Assembly: GCF_002943425.1 (NCBI RefSeq)
Contig: NZ_PTRA01000001.1
Location: 2,976,001-3,040,000 of the forward strand
Direction of reading: 5' to 3'
Length of the DNA: 64,000 nucleotides
Source: Siphonobacter curvatus
GTDB lineage: Bacteria > Bacteroidota > Bacteroidia > Cytophagales > Spirosomataceae
Part shown: positions 33,684 through 41,943 of the stretch, piece by piece
How the letters are laid out: each line of letters opens with the position of its first letter
How positions within the stretch are numbered: the stretch's first letter is position 1
Made by a program: the position numbers and the translations under genes
The notes under the pieces: generated by a model
Told to the model about the DNA's origin: nothing
What the model saw: only the letters and a program-made list of their open reading frames with translations
Databases searched by the model: none

Positions 33684-34121
33684 TTCAGCAACGTACAGTA
33701 TTCGTGTAATCTAACACTAAAATAAAAATTTATTCATTTTTCATAGTGATAAACCAGGAACACCAATGTCATTTCCTAGGGATATGAGTAATTATTGGTG
33801 ATTTCCTAGCAGGTTGATTTGGGGTGATTGGTCTGCGACGCCAGACCAGCACTGCCCCGATCATTCCATGACGATTTCAAATCGGGGCGAGCGATTAAAT
33901 TAGTAACTTATTCATATTTTATTGAAATATAATATGATCGAATCGATAGGAATTGTAGCCATGAAGAGGCTATTTTTGTAGCAGTGCAGATTCCGAATGA
34001 GTCTCCGGCACACGCATTCCGCATGTATCTGCATACGTTTTACGTGCTTTTACCTGGCTTGCCGTCAACCGGGTTACGAACCTGAGCTTTACTAAAGAAT
34101 TTTCATCATTTACCCGCATCC
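33684..34121. other. Divergent intergenic region with two hairpins
   Basis: This 438-bp gap lies between the divergent GMC and unknown-protein genes. It is AT-rich near both ends and has two stem-loops: TGGTCTG with CAGACCA (33829-33848) and GCCCCGAT with ATCGGGGC (33854-33888, 19-nt loop). A direct repeat ATTTCCTAG occurs at about 33772 and 33801. No RNA gene or small coding sequence was recognised, and promoters could not be placed confidently. Confidence 0.5.
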
Positions 34122-34670
34122 ATGAGCTTCTTCTCCAACTGGTTTGGTCCAAAAAAGAAAAAGGACCAGCCCGACTTCGCGTTTTATGAAAACGTCATTC
34201 ATACTATTGCCGTCTCTGAAACGCTAAAGGATAAATTACTACGCAAGGTCCGACAAGCCTTCGATCATCCGGAATCATTTTATGATCAGGAAGGTCAGTA
34301 TCAACTATCGGCCCGGAGCCTGAATCCCAGAAAAGATGACGCTTTGTTGCCCAAATTTGTATTGATCGATCTTTTACAGGATCATAACGAAATGGCGGAA
34401 GTGGACTGGAAAGAAACCGAGCAAGAAGTTCGCTATTGGATCATCGCTTTGCTGGCAGCAAAAAACTACCCGGACTCACTATCGAACGAAGAGAAATACG
34501 GTCGCAATGTTCATACCGGCGAGGTCCTAGACTTAATTAACCAAAACGAATTAAAGCCCTTGGGTTATGCTCTGGAAATTCTGGATATCGACTCAGATAG
34601 TTACGTATTTACCATAGTACCACTCCATCGACAGGAGGAGGTTCAGGAGATGTTTAGAGTTCTGAAATAA
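34122..34670 (+). CDS. Conserved-looking protein of unknown function
   Basis: 182 residues, cytoplasmic in appearance. The N-terminus SFFSNWFGPKKKKDQPDF has a lysine run. The rest is acidic and mixed alpha/beta: an N-terminal helical part, a central ALLPKFVLIDLLQDHNEMAEVDWKETEQ, and a C-terminal ALEILDIDSDSYVFTIVP. No signal peptide, TM helix or catalytic motif is recognised; it might be an immunity-like or DUF-family protein but this is not claimed. It stands alone between the GMC gene (divergent) and the antiporter gene (convergent), and a hairpin follows its stop codon. Confidence 0.8.
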   Translation: MSFFSNWFGPKKKKDQPDFAFYENVIHTIAVSETLKDKLLRKVRQAFDHPESFYDQEGQYQLSARSLNPRKDDALLPKFVLIDLLQDHNEMAEVDWKETEQEVRYWIIALLAAKNYPDSLSNEEKYGRNVHTGEVLDLINQNELKPLGYALEILDIDSDSYVFTIVPLHRQEEVQEMFRVLK

Positions 34671-34714
34671 GGCATTAGCAAGTCTGATTAGAAGATAACG
34701 GACTTGCTAATGCC
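34671..34714. terminator. Hairpin between convergent genes
   Basis: Fourteen-bp perfect stem GGCATTAGCAAGTC (34671-34684) with GACTTGCTAATGCC (34701-34714), 16-nt loop. The T-run is poor on the plus side and slightly better on the minus side, so termination would be moderate and possibly bidirectional. Confidence 0.65.
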
Positions 34715-34749
34715 TCGCCTCTAGTTACTTTGGACTGTGTAAAAGTTTT

Positions 34750-36321
34750 TTACAGATAGTGAATTTTCTCTTCCTCCAGATCCAACCGTAACAGGTGTTT
34801 GCGGATGACTTCTTCGTTCACCAAGGGATCTTTGTTCCACTCGCGGAGCCATTTTCGCTGCTGATCTAACATCTCCAGATATACTTCCCGCGATTGCGTA
34901 CTGAGCAACTGATCTTCCAGTACCAGCGTACTGTTCTCCCATTTCTGTACCAGCTCTTTTAGCACGGGCTGATCATTCAGGCCCATTGGATACTGGTCTC
35001 GCAATCGTTTTAGACTCTGCTCGACCAATTGCTTGTGCATGGCATGGTAATCATCTTCTTCCGGCAGAAAGTGGTCCATATCTGAAATCCGGAAGGCTCG
35101 AATCAGGTACGGCAGGGTCAGTCCCTGGACCACTAAGGTCAGCAAAATCACGATGAAGGTGATGAACAGAATGAGGTTCCGTTGTGGAAATTCTGTACCG
35201 TTGTCCAGATACACGGGAATGGATAACGCCGCCGCCAGCGACACAACGCCCCGCATCCCGGCCCAGCCCATGAGAAAAGGAGATTTATAACCCGGATGCC
35301 GGGTGTCCGCTACGGTGATGAATCGGCTGGCAAACAGCGTAACGAAGATGGCCGAGTACGTCGAGATCATGCGACTGATCATCAGCGTACCCGTAATCAG
35401 CACGCCATAACCGATGGCGGTATAGATGCTGACGCCGTCAAGGTTCGCAGTGATTTCCGGCAAGTCCAGACCAATCAGCATGAAAACCAGTCCGTTCAGG
35501 ATAAAAACCAGCGACTCCCAGACGTTGGTCGTCCGCAAGCGACTTGTACTGCTCAAAAACAAATGCCGCCGCTGCGATAGGAATAGACCGCCACTCACCA
35601 CGCTCAATACGCCCGAACAGTGAATTTCTTCCGCCGTGATGTACATGATGTACGGAGCAACCAGCGTGAAGACCAGATCCGTATTGGCATCGGTGGGTAA
35701 GAGTCGGTGCGTTTTGAAAAACAGTAAGGCAATCAATAGGCCCACGCCGATCCCGCCTAATACCATCCACACAAAATTCAAAGATGCATTTCCTGCCAAA
35801 AAATGGCCCGTACTGACGGCAATCAGGGCAAAACGAAAGATGATCAAACTGGACGCGTCGTTGAGCAGACTTTCCCCTTCCAGAATCGACGCCATCCGTT
35901 TGGGTACTTTCACGAACTTCAGAATGGCTCCGGCACTTACGGCATCGGGCGGCGATACGATCCCACCCAGCAAAAAGCCCAGAGCCAGCGTGAAGCCGGG
36001 AATAAAATGGGCGGCGACCAGAGCCACTGAAAATGCCGAGACAAAGACAATCAGAAAGGCGAAGCTGGTAATGATCCGTCGCCACCGCCAGAGTTCTTTC
36101 CAGGAGGTATTCCAGGCGGCTTCGTACAGGAGGGGCGGCAGGAAAATGATAAAAATCAGTTCCGGATCGATCTGGATGGAAGGCAATCCCGGCAGAAAAC
36201 TGAAGGCCAGTCCCGCCAACACCAGTACAATGGGATAGGCTACCCGAATTCGCTGGGCCAGCATGATAAGTAAGACAATCGCAACAATGAGAGCCAGATA
36301 ATAGGGGAAAACGTCAAGCAT
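34750..36321 (-). CDS. Na+/H+ antiporter (CPA1 family)
   Basis: 523 residues from the ATG at MLDVFPYYLALIVAIVLL; the frame is open 62 codons further upstream but that stretch is not hydrophobic or family-like. About twelve TM helices occupy residues 4-400. Family motifs: FLPPLLYEAAWN, GGIVSPPDAVSAGAI and MASILEGESLLNDASSLI, with the DA and ND acidic sites of CPA1 exchangers. A cytoplasmic C-terminal tail (about 400-523, LKRLRDQYPMG) follows. It exchanges sodium for protons in pH or salt homeostasis. It is divergent from P9; the 279-bp gap contains operator site C. Confidence 0.93.
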   Translation of the reverse strand: MLDVFPYYLALIVAIVLLIMLAQRIRVAYPIVLVLAGLAFSFLPGLPSIQIDPELIFIIFLPPLLYEAAWNTSWKELWRWRRIITSFAFLIVFVSAFSVALVAAHFIPGFTLALGFLLGGIVSPPDAVSAGAILKFVKVPKRMASILEGESLLNDASSLIIFRFALIAVSTGHFLAGNASLNFVWMVLGGIGVGLLIALLFFKTHRLLPTDANTDLVFTLVAPYIMYITAEEIHCSGVLSVVSGGLFLSQRRHLFLSSTSRLRTTNVWESLVFILNGLVFMLIGLDLPEITANLDGVSIYTAIGYGVLITGTLMISRMISTYSAIFVTLFASRFITVADTRHPGYKSPFLMGWAGMRGVVSLAAALSIPVYLDNGTEFPQRNLILFITFIVILLTLVVQGLTLPYLIRAFRISDMDHFLPEEDDYHAMHKQLVEQSLKRLRDQYPMGLNDQPVLKELVQKWENSTLVLEDQLLSTQSREVYLEMLDQQRKWLREWNKDPLVNEEVIRKHLLRLDLEEEKIHYL

Positions 36322-36463
36322 GGAAGTGTTACGCAAGGGATAGGTCCGTGCTAAAATAAAAGGAAGGTCGGTTTTTATGCACACATAATCCGGGAAAAAT
36401 AAAGGGAAGCTAAAGCGGGGAAGGCTGATTGCAAGGGGATGAGTCCAGGCAGCGTTGTGTAGC

Positions 36464-36500
36464 TGTCCGAAAGCGAACGATCTCTGTTCACTTTCGGACA
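36464..36500. promoter_or_regulatory. Tandem dyad operator, site C
   Basis: TGTCCGAAAGCGAACG (36464-36479) and TGTTCACTTTCGGACA (36485-36500), 5 bp apart. The middle box is TGATTTTCAA (36521-36530). The site lies 143 bp upstream of the divergent antiporter gene, so it could influence that gene too, but the rest of the module points to P9. Confidence 0.8.
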
Positions 36501-36556
36501 ATTTCATTTCCTACAACTATTGATTTTCAAAGACTTACCTTTTTACCTTGCGTAAC

Positions 36557-36572
36557 GGCACAACTTTAGATC
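36557..36572 (+). promoter_or_regulatory. GGCAYRRCTTT promoter element, site C
   Basis: GGCACAACTTTAGATC preceded by AC; 56 bp after the operator, 26 bp after the middle box and 44 bp before the P9 ATG. Confidence 0.63.
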
Positions 36573-36600
36573 AGTATTAGCAATCGATCGCTGATTTGCT

Positions 36601-39012
36601 ATGCTACGTAATTACTTCCTCGTCGCTTACCGGACCCTTCTGCGTTATAAAGGCTATACGCTACTCAATGTTATTGGCCTTACCCTCGGCCTTACCTGTG
36701 GCATTCTGATCTTTCAGGTTCTTAAGTTCCAGACTAGTTTCGATGCGTATCACGCCCAGAAAGACCGAATTTATCGGGTAATGACCGAGTGGCATTCCGA
36801 TGGGGTAGGCCGTTCGAGTGGCGTACCTGCACCCATGGCAAAAGCCCTTCGAAATGACCTTTCTTTTTTCGAGCATACGGCCATGATCTTCGATCAGCAC
36901 GACATCCTGGTTTCCGTGCCCGACGCCAAGGGACGTCCGCTCAAGAAATTTAAGGAAGACCATTCTATTGCCTACGTGGAACCCGAGTTTTTCAGCATTA
37001 TGGATTACCAGTGGCTCAATGGCAACCCACGACTGTCACTGACCCAACCCAACAGCGTCGTACTCACGAAAAAGCTGGCGACCAAATTCTTCGGTACGGA
37101 AGACCCGATCGGCAAACGCCTGAAAGTCGGCAATGAACTGGATCTAAAAGTAAGCGGTCTTTTAGCGGATATTCCGGAAAATACGGACGTGCGTCAGGAA
37201 ATGTTTATCTCCTGGGAAACGCTCAAAAATTATAAAAAAGCGGGCGGAGCAGGACTCGACAACTGGGGTGGAGTTAATTCCAGTACGCATTGTTTCGTAC
37301 TGATGCGTCCGGGTGTCGATCCAAAAACGTTGGAGAAGCCCATGCGGAAGTTCATTAACAAGTATCACCCCGAGGAAGGCAATGAGTGGTTTCATCCGTT
37401 TATTTCCGTTCAGGACGCTCACTTTGCCTTCGATTTTGACGCCCAGATCAGTAAAAGTCAGTTGTACGCTCTGACGATTATTGGCCTGTTTCTGGTACTG
37501 ACGGCCTGCATCAATTTCGTGAATCTGGCAACGGCTCAGGCCCTTAAACGTTCGAAAGAAGTAGGCGTCCGCAAAGTCATCGGCGGTACGAAAGGACAGC
37601 TTTTTGCTCAGTTTCTTTCCGAAACCGGACTCATTACCTTGTGCTCCGTTATTCTGGCCGTACTGTTGACCGAGCTGGTTTTACCCAGCGTCAACCACTG
37701 GGTGTACGAAACGGCAGGGCTTAATCTTTTCGGTAACCTTCAGCTTTTCTCCGACCTGCCCATGCTCTTGTTCTTGTTGGTACTGATCGTAGTGGTTACC
37801 TTCTTTTCGGGTTCGTACCCTGGACTGGTACTGGCGGGTTTCCAGCCCGTAGCAGCGTTGAAAGGCAAAATTAGTACGCAACAGGTAGGGGGCTTATCCG
37901 TACGCCGGGGTCTGGTGATGGTACAGTTTGTGTTGACGCAACTGCTCATCATCGGAACCATCGTGATTACCCAGCAAATGGATTTTTTCCGGGGAAAAGA
38001 TATTGGCTATGATCCTACGGCGATTGTCATGGTGAATTTACCCACGCCGGACAAAGTCACCGAGTCCCTTCGTCATCGGTTCATGCAGATACCAGGGGTA
38101 GAAAAAGTTTCTTTTTCGTCCTATGCTCCCACCAGTAGTTCCAACAACAATACCAACCACCGCTTCGATACCCGGCAGGAAGACGAGAAATGGTCCGTTA
38201 ATACGAAACCCATTGACTCACATTACCTGCAAACCTTTGGTCTGAAACTCGTAGCCGGTAAAAACATTCCCGAAAGTGATACCACGCGTGCGTTTATGGT
38301 GAATGAAACGTACGTAAAACGGCTGGGTGGAAATCTGAAACCCGCCGATGTGGTCGGGCGTAACATGACCGTTTGGGACCGGACTGCTCCCATCGCTGGG
38401 GTCATCAAAGACTGGAATAACCTTTCTTTCCACAATCAAATTCAACCCGTGGTCTTGTTCTCCGATCATAACCTATACTACACGGGAGCGTTAAAGGTCA
38501 GTACGGCTCACCTCCCCCAAACGCTGGCCGGAATCGAACAGCTTTGGAATGAAGTGTATCCCGATCACCTGTACGATCAGACCTTCCTGGATCAACGCAT
38601 TGCTCAGTCGTACCAAACCGAAAACCTGATTCTGAATCTGATTCGCGTCTTTTCCTTCATCGCCATCATCATTGGTTGCCTGGGTCTGTACGGACTGGTC
38701 AGCTTCATGGCGGCTCAGAAAACCAAGGAAATTGGGGTTCGTAAAGTACTGGGGGCCAGCGTAGCTCAGATTCTGGCTTTGTTTGGAAAAGAGTTCGCCA
38801 AACTGGTGGTACTGGCCTTCGTCGTAGCCGCTCCGCTGGGCTGGTGGGTGATGTCGGGCTGGCTGGAAGATTATACTTATCGGATCAGCATTGGCTGGAC
38901 GACCTTCCTGGTGGCTATTTTCACCACGGCCTTCATTGCTACCCTGACCGTCGGCTGGCAATCCTTCCGGGCAGCTACGGCCAATCCGGCGAAGAGTTTG
39001 AAGAGTGAGTAG
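36601..39012 (+). CDS. P9: two-module FtsX/MacB-like ABC permease, group I
   Basis: 803 residues. Founding example of group I (P9, P10, P13, P16), recognised by an N-terminus FLVAYRTLLRYKGYTLLN, GVPAPMAKALRNDLSF and DYQWLNGNP in domain 1, and NFVNLATAQALKRSKEVG with VRKVIGGTKGQL in module 1. Before TM5 it has LKGKISTQQVGGLSVRRG, and module 2 reads AAQKTKEIGVRKVLGAS then LFGKEF. In group I the TM5 region has TQ in QFVLTQLLIIG where other groups have FSIS. The tail is NPAKSLKSE. It is the first gene after promoter site C; the structured repeat copy 2 separates it from P10. Confidence 0.95.
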   Translation: MLRNYFLVAYRTLLRYKGYTLLNVIGLTLGLTCGILIFQVLKFQTSFDAYHAQKDRIYRVMTEWHSDGVGRSSGVPAPMAKALRNDLSFFEHTAMIFDQHDILVSVPDAKGRPLKKFKEDHSIAYVEPEFFSIMDYQWLNGNPRLSLTQPNSVVLTKKLATKFFGTEDPIGKRLKVGNELDLKVSGLLADIPENTDVRQEMFISWETLKNYKKAGGAGLDNWGGVNSSTHCFVLMRPGVDPKTLEKPMRKFINKYHPEEGNEWFHPFISVQDAHFAFDFDAQISKSQLYALTIIGLFLVLTACINFVNLATAQALKRSKEVGVRKVIGGTKGQLFAQFLSETGLITLCSVILAVLLTELVLPSVNHWVYETAGLNLFGNLQLFSDLPMLLFLLVLIVVVTFFSGSYPGLVLAGFQPVAALKGKISTQQVGGLSVRRGLVMVQFVLTQLLIIGTIVITQQMDFFRGKDIGYDPTAIVMVNLPTPDKVTESLRHRFMQIPGVEKVSFSSYAPTSSSNNNTNHRFDTRQEDEKWSVNTKPIDSHYLQTFGLKLVAGKNIPESDTTRAFMVNETYVKRLGGNLKPADVVGRNMTVWDRTAPIAGVIKDWNNLSFHNQIQPVVLFSDHNLYYTGALKVSTAHLPQTLAGIEQLWNEVYPDHLYDQTFLDQRIAQSYQTENLILNLIRVFSFIAIIIGCLGLYGLVSFMAAQKTKEIGVRKVLGASVAQILALFGKEFAKLVVLAFVVAAPLGWWVMSGWLEDYTYRISIGWTTFLVAIFTTAFIATLTVGWQSFRAATANPAKSLKSE

Positions 39013-39041
39013 AGGATGGGTTAATTATGTCGCTTTAAACG

Positions 39042-39297
39042 GACCGAGTTCGTCCTTTGGAGACGGCTGGCTAGTAGCCTGTGAGCCTTCCAGGCTGGTC
39101 CACTCCATGCCTAACCATTCCATGGGGGCCTTCCCATGGCGGCGACAGCCCGCTTTAAGTCATCGCATTGCGGCTGTAGTAGGGCATTCCGCGGCTCACA
39201 GGCGGCAGGGGTTTTCTTCTTCTAACAGAAGTTGATTATTAATGCTTGTTTGAAGTTTGCCGATTTCTGAATGGACGGCATAAAACCGGGCCCCGTC
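39042..39297. repeat. Structured intergenic repeat, copy 2
   Basis: Identical 19-nt blocks to copy 1 are at 39065-39083 and 39187-39205. GCCTGTGAGCC (39077-39087) pairs perfectly over 11 bp with GGCTCACAGGC (39193-39203), longer than the 7 bp in copy 1. An extra hairpin CCATGGG-GGCCTT-CCCATGG (39120-39139) is absent from copy 1, and ACAGCCCGC/GCGGCTGT is retained. This copy fills most of the 416-bp gap before P10. The remaining 130 bp up to P10 show no other feature except a weak GTTGGAA/TTCCAAC inverted repeat. Confidence 0.72.
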
Positions 39298-39428
39298 CTA
39301 TCGCGAACATCTCTTGCTGTATACATTAATCCATCATTACTAAGTTGTTAGCCGCTTAGCTCGTTGGAAGTTTTTGAAGAAACCAATACGAACTCTTTCC
39401 AACCATCAACTGACAAACCATCAATCCC

Positions 39429-41828
39429 ATGCTACGTAATTACTTCCTGGTCGCCTATCGCACCCTGCTTCGGTACAAAGGCTATACGCTACTCAATGTA
39501 CTTGGACTGACGTTGGGCATTGCCTGTAGCATCCTGATTTTTCAGGTGATCAAATTCCAGACCAGCTTCGATCGCTATCACGCGAACGCGGACCGGATTG
39601 TTCAGGTGACTACGGAAAATAAGAACGAAAATGGGGTGAGTCATTCGTCCGGCGTCCCCGCCCCCGTCGCTAAAGCCCTGCGAAACGATTTTGCCTTTCT
39701 GGAACGCGTGTCGGTCCTCATGGCCGTAGGCAATCGCCTCATCACCATTCCGGACAGCAAGGGTACCATTCAGAAGAAATTCAAAGAAGAAAAATCCATT
39801 GGTTTCGTCGAACCCGATTATTTCCATATTCTGGATTATCAGTGGCTGGCGGGCTCGCCGAAGGAACTGACGGCTCCCAACACCGTCGTACTCACCCAGA
39901 AAATGGCCGAAAAATACTTTGGTACACAACAGGCCGTTGGAAAGGTGATTCGCCTGGATAATACCATGGATTTGAAGGTGACGGGCATCCTCGCGGATAT
40001 TCCCGAGAATACGGACCGCCGCCTGGAAGTGTTCGTTTCGTGGGCTTCCATGCCCAAGCAATGGGACGGTATTGAGGTCGATAACTGGGGCTGGACCAAT
40101 TCCGGTACGAACTGTCTGGTACTCTTTAAAAATGAGTCTGACATCGAACGTTTGAATAAGCTGATGCCCGCATTCCGTCAAAAATACCTGGGCGAAGAGG
40201 CCAAAGAGGGCTCCTATCCACTGGTACCTTTGAAACGAATGCATTTTGATTCGAATTACGGCGGAGCGAAGGATACGATGTTTTACGTACTGGCGGCAAT
40301 CGGCCTGTTTCTGTTACTGACGGCCTGCATCAATTTCGTGAATCTGGCGACGGCTCAAGCCCTTAAACGTTCCAAAGAAGTAGGCGTACGCAAAGTCATC
40401 GGCGGTACGAAAGCCCAGCTTTTCGGTCAGTTCCTTACCGAAACCGGACTTATTACGTTCATCGCCATCGTGGTAGCTCTGGGCCTCAGCGAAGTACTGA
40501 TTCCCTTGGTGAACGCAGCCATCAAAAATCAGACGAGTATCAATTTTACGGGTACGTTTTCCTTCTTTCAGGAACCACTCCTGTGGGCTTTTTTACTGGG
40601 TTTATTACTAATGGTGACCCTTCTGGCGGGCTTTTATCCGGGTATGATCCTATCAGGTTTCCAACCCGTAGCCGCACTGAAGGGCAAAATCAATACGCAG
40701 CAGGTGGGTGGTTTATCCGTACGCCGCAGTCTGGTGATCGTCCAATTCATCATCACTCAGGTGTTAATTATTAGTACGATTGTGATTACCCAGCAAATGG
40801 GTTTTTACCGCAACCAGGACATTGGGTACGACCCTTCGGCGATCATTGTCATTCCCAACCCGACGCCCGAACAGACCAATCTGCAAACCTTCCGGCATCG
40901 TCTTACACAGGTACCCGGCGTCGAAGCTGTATCCTTTTTTGCGGCTCCGCCTACGTCTACCACTAATTTCTCCACCAACCATCGATTTGGCTCCCACACG
41001 GAGGTTGAACCCTGGAGTCTGGTAATCAAGCCAGCTGACTATACGTATGCGAATACGTTTGGTTTGAAATTGCTGGCTGGTCGGAACATTATTGAAAGTG
41101 ATACGGCTCGGGAATACCTGGTCAACGAAGCCTACGTTAAGAAATTAGGATTAAAAATTCAGGATGTACTTGGCCAGAATTTAGATGTATGGGGCGTATC
41201 GGCTCCCATCGTAGGCGTGATCAAAGACTTTAACAATTTGTCCCTGCGGGAAGAAATCAGTCCGATTGCGATATTCTCCGCCCGGGATTTCCAAAAATTC
41301 GGGGCCGTCCGCGTCAGCACGCGTGATTTGTCCGGTACCCTGGCGGGCGTGGAGAGCGTTTGGAATGATACCTATCCTAATCACCTCTACGAGCAATCGT
41401 TCATGGACGAGCGTATTGCGAAAATGTACAAGAGTGAATCGATGATGTTGCAAATCATACGGGTCTTTTCGTTCATCGCCATTTTTATCGGCTGTCTGGG
41501 CCTGTACGGACTGGTCAGTTTCCTGGCGGCTCAGAAAACCAAGGAAATCGGCGTTCGGAAAGTACTCGGGGCCAGTTTGATTCAAATCTTAGGACTGTTT
41601 GGAAAAGAATTTGCCCGACTGATTCTCGTAGCCTTTGCCATCGCGGCTCCCCTGGGTTGGTGGCTGATGTCGCAGTGGCTGGAAGAATACACGTACCGGA
41701 TTTCGATCGGCTGGGAGACGTTTGCTATTGCCATTCTGCTCACCACGGCTATTGCCGCCCTGACCGTGGGCTGGCAATCCTTCCGGGCCGCTCTGGCCAA
41801 TCCGGCCAAGAGTTTGAAAAGCGAGTAG
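39429..41828 (+). CDS. P10: two-module FtsX/MacB-like ABC permease, group I
   Basis: 799 residues, closest to P9: the same N-terminal 18 residues, GVPAPVAKALRNDFAF, DYQWLAGSP, KSKINTQQ-type region before TM5 (LKGKINTQQVGGLSVRRS) and LAAQKTKEIGVRKVLGAS with LFGKEF in module 2. Domain 1 is a few residues shorter than in P9 near the NGVSHSSG loop. The tail is NPAKSLKSE, shared only with P9, which supports a local tandem duplication. It lies 416 bp from P9 behind the structured repeat, with no tandem-dyad module, so it is either read from P9 or controlled through the repeat. Confidence 0.95.
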   Translation: MLRNYFLVAYRTLLRYKGYTLLNVLGLTLGIACSILIFQVIKFQTSFDRYHANADRIVQVTTENKNENGVSHSSGVPAPVAKALRNDFAFLERVSVLMAVGNRLITIPDSKGTIQKKFKEEKSIGFVEPDYFHILDYQWLAGSPKELTAPNTVVLTQKMAEKYFGTQQAVGKVIRLDNTMDLKVTGILADIPENTDRRLEVFVSWASMPKQWDGIEVDNWGWTNSGTNCLVLFKNESDIERLNKLMPAFRQKYLGEEAKEGSYPLVPLKRMHFDSNYGGAKDTMFYVLAAIGLFLLLTACINFVNLATAQALKRSKEVGVRKVIGGTKAQLFGQFLTETGLITFIAIVVALGLSEVLIPLVNAAIKNQTSINFTGTFSFFQEPLLWAFLLGLLLMVTLLAGFYPGMILSGFQPVAALKGKINTQQVGGLSVRRSLVIVQFIITQVLIISTIVITQQMGFYRNQDIGYDPSAIIVIPNPTPEQTNLQTFRHRLTQVPGVEAVSFFAAPPTSTTNFSTNHRFGSHTEVEPWSLVIKPADYTYANTFGLKLLAGRNIIESDTAREYLVNEAYVKKLGLKIQDVLGQNLDVWGVSAPIVGVIKDFNNLSLREEISPIAIFSARDFQKFGAVRVSTRDLSGTLAGVESVWNDTYPNHLYEQSFMDERIAKMYKSESMMLQIIRVFSFIAIFIGCLGLYGLVSFLAAQKTKEIGVRKVLGASLIQILGLFGKEFARLILVAFAIAAPLGWWLMSQWLEEYTYRISIGWETFAIAILLTTAIAALTVGWQSFRAALANPAKSLKSE

Positions 41829-41835
41829 GGTTTTC

Positions 41836-41936
41836 AAGTTGATTGTTGTTGGTTATTGGTTATTAGGCCTTCCCGAGAAAGCTCCTAATTCATTTGCCTC
41901 TACACCAACAACGATCAACCCCTAACCATTAACTAT
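41836..41936. repeat. GT-rich/AC-rich inverted repeat between P10 and P11
   Basis: GTTGTTGGT (41845-41853) pairs with ACCAACAAC (41904-41912); flanking GTTGATTG, GGTTATTGGTTATTAGG and CCTAACCATTAACT words give extended imperfect pairing. It has the same style as the elements in the founding operon, about 34 kb away. Confidence 0.6.
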
Positions 41937-41943
41937 TCATCTC

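Noticed and set aside
33829-33888. Pair of hairpins between GMC and unknown-protein genes as an RNA gene
   Set aside because: Only two short independent stems with no second copy or conserved core; insufficient for an RNA call.
36322-36507. Upstream extension of the antiporter frame
   Set aside because: The added 62 residues are not family-like and would overlap operator site C; the ATG at 36321 begins the first TM helix directly.
30096-39297. Structured repeat as an insertion sequence
   Set aside because: No transposase frame, no convincing terminal inverted repeats and no visible target duplication; only a repeat or RNA element can be supported.
39489-40244. 251-codon open frame on the minus strand inside P10
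   Set aside because: It lies antisense to a complete family member; the peptide has no recognisable family pattern, and similar antisense frames occur in most of the permease genes because of their codon use.
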